A stretch of DNA of 64,000 nt from Linanthus parryae (lineage: Eukaryota; Streptophyta; Magnoliopsida; Ericales; Polemoniaceae), in assembly GCA_023055425.1 (NCBI GenBank), contig JALGPY010000014.1, positions 14,034,501 through 14,098,500 on the forward strand, given 5' to 3'. Numbering within the stretch: position 1 is the stretch's first letter; each line of letters begins with the position of its first letter. Made by a program: the position numbers and the translations under genes. Shown here in pieces: positions 57,598 through 64,000 of the stretch. The notes below the pieces were generated by a model. That model did not search any database, was not told the DNA's origin, and worked only from the letters and a program-made list of their open reading frames with translations.

Positions 57598-58740
57598 TCG
57601 TGTAAAATAGGATTTGAAAGAATGATTTGACAAACAAGGACCAAGGTCATTGAAATAATTTGCTGGTTAGCAGACACCCTACTCCCAACAGAGTTTGTAA
57701 GAGGAATGATATGATCATGATTAACCATTGAATGTTTAGATGTATTGAACTGGTTGTAAGCTTATGAAGTCGAAAGCCGAAAGAAGATGTGACAGTAACT
57801 TAATTCATAATGTAATGGAGAACATTTTTGATCGGAGGCCTACTTCTAGATTGCTCGAAGTTCCTAGCATGACTAATGACGGGGCCTTAATGCCGATGGA
57901 CATCGATCGTCGCTTAATGTGAATGTTCCCTTGCAGTTTACTCGTAGAAGTTTGTACAAGTACCAACAAGTCAGTATAACTAACAATAAGAAGGGAACCT
58001 GGTTCCTTTAGAAATTTATCAAGAAACTAATATGGAAATAACATTTATAAAACTGATCAACATAAACCATGTCCAAGAAGCGTAAAAGAACTTATTGAAT
58101 GTCAAGGCACGTGGATTAAGATGTCTCTGAGAGAGTGGATTTGAGAGCTGGAAAACTACTTGGATAAGCACTTGAGCAGGAATATATTTCATATTTTATT
58201 TTATTTCGGCAGTATTACTTTGTTCATGATTGCTCTATATGGAATTGATATAGTGATTGTTCCAAAGTGCAGTTTAAAGCTTGTATTTTTAAGAATATTC
58301 ACCGCAAAGCTCACGTTTGAAACTGCAAATACAGAACTCTGTTTGTAGTTTGTCTTTGGTATTTCTGGCTGAGAAGAAACACTTTTGTGTTTGAAAATAT
58401 TTTTGATGCTTGTACTGTCACTGGGTAGAAGATTGGCAAACAAGAGGGAGCATTTTTTAATGTCTCTAAACCGTTCACAAGAGTCTTCTACCTTCATAAG
58501 TGACCACATGTTTGATTGAATTTTCTGATTCAAGTAGCTGCAATTATATGTGCATCAGACATATCTTCCTCAATGGAGCATTGTATATGAATTTTCCACG
58601 TTTGGATCATTAAATAATGGAATCTTACTGGTAGCTTACAAATTTGTGAGCTTTTCATAATCTTAAAGTAAGCATCTCAACAATATCAAAACCTAATTGA
58701 TCAATATCAATATTTAGAAGTAAGAATCTCAACAATACCT
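57598..58740. other. Helitron interior, nothing recognised
   Basis: AT-rich non-coding sequence without repeats or frames of note. Confidence 0.4.
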
Positions 58741-58742
58741 CA

Positions 58743-58876
58743 GTGCACCTCCAAAATACGCTGAGATTGTATCTTTACAAGCCACAGATGACGGAAGAGA
58801 CCTTATAACTTCAAGTGGCCGTGACAATGAAACTCGTGATTCTCCATCAACTAATGGGATGTACTCAGAGTAGTAG
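58743..58876 (+). other. Possible captured 3' exon with two stops
   Basis: After AATACCTCAG the frame reads APPKYAEIVSLQATDDGRDL, later DSPSTNGMYSE, then TAG TAG at 58871-58876. 42 codons, with a hydrophilic Ser/Asp-rich end like the last exon of a gene. Source gene not recognised. Confidence 0.35.
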
Positions 58877-59872
58877 TCCCTAAGTAGACTGTGTAAATTT
58901 AAGTTTTCAACAAGTTGGCATAGTCGTTTTTGGTAATAAGCTTAAAGTTTATAGTTCTCGGACAACTATTAAGTTAAAAGTATCAAAAGAATAAAAGACA
59001 TTTGGAGAGAGTTCTTATATATTATTCTAAGCAAGACTTGTAAACACACGATCTAAGTAAGAAGTCAGATAGATAGTAGGACTCGGAAATATAAAAGTTG
59101 TAAATGATGTATGATGTTCTTTAACTCATTGTCAGGGAGTAGTTTCCAATTAAAACCGGTCTTCTTTAGAGTGTCCAAGTTGGTAAGCGAGGACAAAGAT
59201 TTTCTTTTTGGTACCACGGCGCTATTGAGTACATGAGATTACATGATACATAACTCAAATGTCAAGGATTAATATATATGAGCAATCAAATAAACCGTTC
59301 AAGAACTTATGGTTTGAAACTTCCAAAATCATATGCATATAAAAGACGTGATTTTATGCATTTGCATTAAATTTAGATATCAGACACTAAAAAATTAAAC
59401 ACTAACAGCTTTACAATACTAAAGAAGACAACTCCAATAATACTAGGTGCATAAATCTTTCTCAATCTAGATGTTCCTGCATTTTAGTAAACTGGGTAGT
59501 GTTTTTCTCTTCATATTTGTCAGTGTAAAAAGAAACTATATCAAGTCACCTATAGTGTTCCCAGTAATACTAGGTGTTTCCTTCTTCCTATGTTATGTGG
59601 CTAATAGAGAAGTGCGGATGTGTTTGGTTCTTTACAAGGATGCGAGAATGGCTTTGAATTTACCTCTTTTCTTCTTTGCAAGTCCTCTACAAAACTTCAT
59701 TCACGACGTTACGCCTTTAGAATTTTGTTAGAATAATTTGCCTTCTCTTTTTATGTCAGGAATGTTTCAAAGCAAAAGATGTACATTGAAGAAAAATATT
59801 ATATTTTTGGTTCTCCACTACGATTATTAAATATAAATTAACTGCACGTGCAACGCACGTACTCCTTACTAG

Positions 59873-60431
59873 TATATAAAAGTAAGGGAATTGCCCTCTC
59901 CTTTTGCCATGTGTGATTTACAAAGCATCAATGAATGCCATTTGTCAAAAAACAATCTCCATGTGGCATACATGTGGATGTATAGGCCAATCAAATCTTG
60001 CCAATCATGAACATATGAACATGTAAGCATCTGACTTTCTTTTGACCAAAATTTTTGGCATCTCAATACAAGAATATTTCATTCCAACTTCTGATTTTTT
60101 CTATGAGAAATTAAACTGAACTTTTGGGATCCCTGTACATGAACATCTTATTGAAACAAAAACCGTTTCATTCAATGAATGAGACAATGAACCAACTCTC
60201 AGTATTCATGATGAATAGTCTAGAAAGTGATGGAAAAAATATCAAAAAGTGGGGATCTGACGAAATCATATGGAACTGGAACATAAGGAACAAACACGGG
60301 TGGTTAATTGGCACAACCAGTTGATGTTGGGTCATCTACGAAGCAACTGGAGATTCACCGGCCAAAGGATATAAAGATCGTTGACTGAACATGTTTTCTC
60401 CTGCAAATTAATCCAGCGACTATCTACCCCC
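59873..60431. other. 5' part of the outer Helitron
   Basis: Begins TATATAAAAGTAAGGG. Contains a short frame at 60124-60324 without known similarity. No gene recognised. Confidence 0.4.
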
Positions 60432-60589
60432 TTTAACCGGTTCATATCTTCACCCTCTACTCTCTCCATATCGATTCATTAACTTGCCATGGAAAATCAG
60501 TATCTTATATTTTAACCGGTTCATTTCTTCACCCTCTACTCTCTCCATATCGATTCATTAACTTGCCATGCAAAATCAGTATCTTATAT
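60432..60589 (+). repeat. Two tandem 79-bp units
   Basis: TTTAACCGGTTCAT... at 60432-60510 is repeated at 60511-60589 with only about two differences (ATATC/ATTTC, CATGG/CATGC). Each unit contains the palindrome AACCGGTT. Confidence 0.92.
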
Positions 60590-60622
60590 TTTTGTTAATC
60601 ATTTAATTTGTACTCCTGCCAG

Positions 60623-60721
60623 ACATTGCAAGAGGAATTTTCTAAGTCTAGAAGCCAGCTCTATCGCAGTCTATATGGCCAGTATTTGAAGATGAAGAAG
60701 AAGATTGTCATCCATATACAG
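60623..60721 (+). other. Exon-like fragment in the outer Helitron
   Basis: Exactly 33 open codons between CCTGCCAG and GGTTTG-type donor: TLQEEFSKSRSQLYRSLYGQ, then YLKMKKKIVIHIQ. The pyrimidine-rich acceptor and in-frame length suggest a real exon captured from a host gene. Family unknown. Confidence 0.35.
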
Positions 60722-60788
60722 GTTTGTTAGTTTAATAGTTTGAAAGAATGACATTTTGTAGTACTTACTTCATAGTATTGTTGTAATT

Positions 60789-60802
60789 CCCCCCCCCCCC
60801 CC
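60789..60802. repeat. 14-C homopolymer
   Basis: Uninterrupted run of 14 C within AT-rich Helitron sequence. Confidence 0.9.
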
Positions 60803-62656
60803 GAAATAATGTTACACCTGCTATCAGAGAATGATGGGATAAGACGTTTGGTGTTACAATAATTTACCAATAAGTGGCTAAGATATTTTTTCTTCTTTAA
60901 AATTTCAGGATCCGTAACCAGATTGACCTCCCGTGTTTTCTTTATCCTTTCATTATTATGTTTTTGTTTGTCTGAAACACTCGAGGCTTGCATCAAATTT
61001 TATGCATATATATGGGTTCCCTAGCCTTTCAAGGTTAGACTATTTTGTAGGCATACTATGGGCACTCTGGACAAGGTTTTTTTTCCCGATTTTTATCCTT
61101 AGAACAGCTTTATGCAAATAACATACTTCAGTCGTGTCCTCAAATATTCTAACATCGTACTTGATGAATTGTCTTAGTAGTTTAACTACAACTTAACCTG
61201 AATCACTGCACCACAATTCTTTTAGTAAAAGTTATTGTGTTGTTTGAAATATTGTACTACAAATTTTCCTGGACTAAGTTTCCCTCCATCCTTGAGAGTT
61301 CTGTTTCTTACTACTTAAATCATTTGCCCAGTATAAACGAATCAAATTAATTCATTTGATGTGTGTATTCGTAGTCATGCAAGCTCTTATCTTTTCCCAA
61401 ATTTGCGTCAGGCTATTTCACTTATCTTTTATCTATCACCTCTTTTTATTACTTTGGATTTCTTCAACATAAGTAAATGTTTTAAAATAAATATCTGATT
61501 ACATGAGAAAAGGGCACGATCTGAAAGCTGCAAAAATATCCCTATCTTCAGAGGATATAACCTGAACACTCACCTCCATACACCTACCCATAACACATTC
61601 ACAAAATCAACATACCGGTTAAAACTTGCTCATGTGGTATGCAATGTACAAAATAAAAATGATCAAGTTAAATGTACACTTAAATCACTCGACTGGCTAT
61701 GCGCACAAATACCTATGGGTAAGAGGAGGCTAAAATATTTGTAGCATACTTTATGGAGGAACACTGAACATTTTTTTTTACATAATGATGATGATATTAA
61801 ACTACAGAATATGTATAAAAATTCTAACTTGCTTTGATATACATGTTTGCATTCCCTATCTTGACTTCTGCGACAAATGATAATTTGGCACAATTCTAAC
61901 TGATTGCTATTTGTTAATTAGCGCCGTTACGAAGATTTGAAATTCTATTCACACATGTGATAGACCTAAAGGAAACGAGAAAATATGTTTGAAAAGGTAA
62001 ATGGGGTAATTTGTATCCTCATTAGAAGGCGTAAAACATTGATTTCTTCACAGAAAGGAAAATGTGCAACCTAATCATAATATGCTGATTTCTTGAGTAA
62101 ATTTAATTTTTGAGATACATGCCCAAACTCTGAAAGACCTTAAAATAGAAAAATTAAGAATGTTGTTAATTTGTGATTCTAGCAACTTCATCATGCATTA
62201 ATTATATAACTTTTCAAATGTGCTAGATCTCAAAAGAAATAGAGTGGTGATCAAAGAAAGAACTCTTGACATGCAGAGATCCAACCAAGCCAACTTGGAC
62301 AGAACACGTCATGGCTGAAATCCAATACAATTTTCAACATAGTGATATGCAATACAGCAATAGCAATCTCTCATAACAATTTTTTGGTCCATGTGACGTT
62401 TGATCTATTTTGAGGACACATTCTGACCTCTATTCTGATAAAGTTAATTTCCGGAATCCTCAAAATATAAGTGTCGTGGCATTCTCCCCGTATTTTGAAA
62501 ACTTATTTATAAATTGTAATAAAACACTCTTCAAACTTAACTTACAATGTGATTTAATAGAATGACATTGTAGAACACGATGGTGCCTTTATATTGCAAA
62601 CTACTCATGAATCAACTGCCAAAAATATAATGCAAATCTTCAGAAAAATAAAAAGA
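60803..62656. other. Outer Helitron interior
   Basis: AT-rich, no convincing coding sequence on either strand, up to the terminal hairpin at 62657. Confidence 0.45.
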
Positions 62657-62683
62657 CCCGCGGATAGCGCGGGAGATCGACTA

Positions 62684-62684
<1 letters not shown>

Positions 62685-62772
<88 letters not shown>
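62685..62772. repeat. (TAA)n microsatellite, right of Helitrons
   Basis: About 29 TAA units directly after the CTAG end of the outer Helitron. Confidence 0.95.
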
Positions 62773-62900
62773 TTCATCCATTCCAAGAATTTCTGAATGA
62801 AATTCATATTCTTAATTTGCAGTATTTGACGACTCTGTCTTTTTATATATGCTTTTTCCTCCTGGAACAAGACTGCAACCTTCTATCTGACTCCATTTCA

Positions 62901-62945
62901 GGTACACGGAATATCATTCATGAACATCTACTGCTCTTAGTTCAT
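62901..62945 (+). pseudogene. DC1 exon relic
   Basis: After CTCCATTTCAG, GGTACACGGAATATCATTCA and TGAACATCTACTGCTCTTAG align with the start of the DC1 exon at 26321 (GGTACAAAG...CATGAACATCTACTGCTCTT). Upstream text ATTCTTAATTTGCAGTATT also matches. The exon degenerates after about 45 bp. Confidence 0.65.
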
Positions 62946-64000
62946 TTTCAGAGGGGGATTCACTTCTTAAGATTTGACAGAGACTGAGTTAAAGAGAATT
63001 GTCGAGTGAGAGTTCTCAATCTTGTTGGTCGGTGTACTATTGCTTTTCGTTTTGTGATTCAAGGAAGGAGGTTTATTTTCTTCAAATTCGTCTCTTCTCA
63101 ATACCTAACTCTGTAATTGTGTGCTCTTGTGGATTCTGCTTAGTCTGTTATTTCTCTTTTATGCGTTTGGAATTGCATACTCTTAACAAGGAATACAAAT
63201 CCGTACTCTTAACAAGGAGTACAAATCCCTTAATCATCCTCTTGGTTGCTTTATATTGTTCTTATGGCTACCTTATTGCCATGGTTGGTAACTGCCTCCT
63301 CGCTCCCTCTATATGTAGTACTGGTGTTGTTTGTCATTGATTAATTGTAGATCAAAAGCTAGGGCTGACTATCTCATTTGACTATAATTAATGTGCCAAT
63401 ACCATTAAATCTGCGTTTTTATGAAATTGTTTATCTTTCATCTTTTCATTATTGGAGAATCTCAGCTTGGTATGTTTATGAAATTGCTTATGTGTGCACT
63501 TTTTATTATTGGAGAAACTCAGCTTGGTATCCGCTAAAAATTTGAACAACTGGGTGAAGATATTTTGGGTAAAACATCTAGCTGAGTTGAGAATGGAAAA
63601 ATGTTTGGTAAGAGTTAAACATTATATATTACTAATTTTATCCATTTGACATAATCTAAAAACTTCTATAACTAACTACTCGAATGCATTCATTTAAAAC
63701 ATGAACTTTGATAATGCTAATGTCAATATATATGTGTGTGCTCGCGCTCCCTTTGTCCCATTTTATATTAATCATGTATGACTTTTGAGGTAACAAGTGT
63801 GAATGCTTGCATACTTAAATTCCGGTGATGCACAAGTTCTGCCCAGGTTTTCAGCTTCCTAGAAAGAGCTGCCCGGGTTGTGGAAGGAATCTACCGACTC
63901 TGCTAATCGTGGCAAGTTGCAATTGAGGGAGTAGTACTATCTAGTATTTTAGTACACACCACTGGTTGCATAGGTAAGTTGCATTTGAGGGAGTAGTACT
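62946..64000. repeat. DC1-unit flank, third copy
   Basis: 63238-63310 resembles the right arm and CT-rich leader of the fold-back (CCATGGTTGGTA near 63280). 63340-63430 copies 9275-9400 and 54081-54200. 63530-63600 and 63840-63900 copy 25371-25700 (CTAGCTGAGTTGAGAA, GGAATCTACC). A short duplication, AAGTTGCA(A/T)TTGAGGGAGT, occurs at 63912 and 63975. CTCCCTTTGTCCCATTTTAT near 63748 looks like a MITE end. No gene. Confidence 0.55.

Larger units (their letters stand above)
54915..59872 (+). mobile_element. Inner Helitron (about 5 kb)
   Basis: 5' end TCTTTACTATCTTAAAAG follows A at 54914. The 3' hairpin ACGTGC-AAC-GCACGT (59846-59860) is followed by ACTCCTTA, CTAG (59869-59872) and T. No terminal inverted repeats and no target duplication, as expected for Helitrons. 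No Rep/helicase domain recognised. The interior holds exon-like pieces with splice-type borders and a MITE. Confidence 0.72.
54907..62684 (+). mobile_element. Outer Helitron, containing a nested Helitron
   Basis: 5' end TCTATATA at 54907-54914 follows A. After the inner element the text continues TATATAAAAGTAAGGG at 59873, which together gives a typical TC-plus-TATA-AAAAG Helitron start. The 3' end has a perfect hairpin CCCGCG-GATAG-CGCGGG (62657-62673), then AGATCGA, CTAG (62681-62684) and T. Both borders are in an AAT repeat, matching A|T insertion. Without the inner element it is about 2.8 kb. No Rep/helicase frame is seen, so it is non-autonomous. Confidence 0.7.

Overview
This window is nuclear DNA of a flowering plant, most likely a eudicot. 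The evidence is spliced genes with GT-AG introns, cysteine/histidine-rich DC1 (C1-like) domain proteins, many Ty1/copia LTR retrotransposons primed from initiator tRNA-Met (PBS TGGTATCAGAGC), Helitron termini and a PIF/Harbinger element. I cannot name the species. There are no bacterial-type operons and I saw no tRNA or rRNA genes.

The ancestral layer is a small cluster of DC1-domain genes. Two look intact or nearly so, both on the minus strand: a multi-DC1 gene with an acidic tail at 14858-16652 (5' exon not located), and a shorter one at 23810-24634. A third, plus-strand paralogue is a pseudogene in pieces (26321-27641, 42109-42376, 47472-47590), because two separate copia insertions landed in its last large exon. 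Smaller DC1 relics lie near 8757, 9101, 48834, 53931, 62901 and 63238. Non-coding flanks around them recur (near 9275, 25371, 54081 and 63340), so the cluster grew by segmental duplication.

The mobile layer makes up most of the window. Element A (1010-5862) and element E (42377-47466) are related, decayed copia elements with clean 5-bp target duplications. Element B (10276-14028, minus) keeps a nearly open pol but has no 5' LTR. Element C (18667-23070) is heavily decayed. The region 27642-42103 is one insertion, flanked by a single ATATG duplication, that holds four LTRs and three internal regions in tandem. Element F (48871-53925) has an uninterrupted 1383-codon gag-pol and LTRs that differ by one base, so it is young and possibly competent. 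A PIF/Harbinger-type element (17055-18451) carries a relic of a LINE reverse-transcriptase zinc-finger region. Two Helitrons appear nested at 54907-62684 inside an AAT microsatellite of a DC1-type intron.

The most interesting structures are: the three-unit copia array with a mosaic of shared nonsense mutations; the fold-back of the DC1 first exon at 9101-9222, which could yield hairpin RNA against DC1 genes; the covarying stem-loop in the LTRs of elements A and E; and the nested Helitrons with gene-fragment-like exons. No gene product in the window other than DC1 proteins and transposon proteins was recognised.
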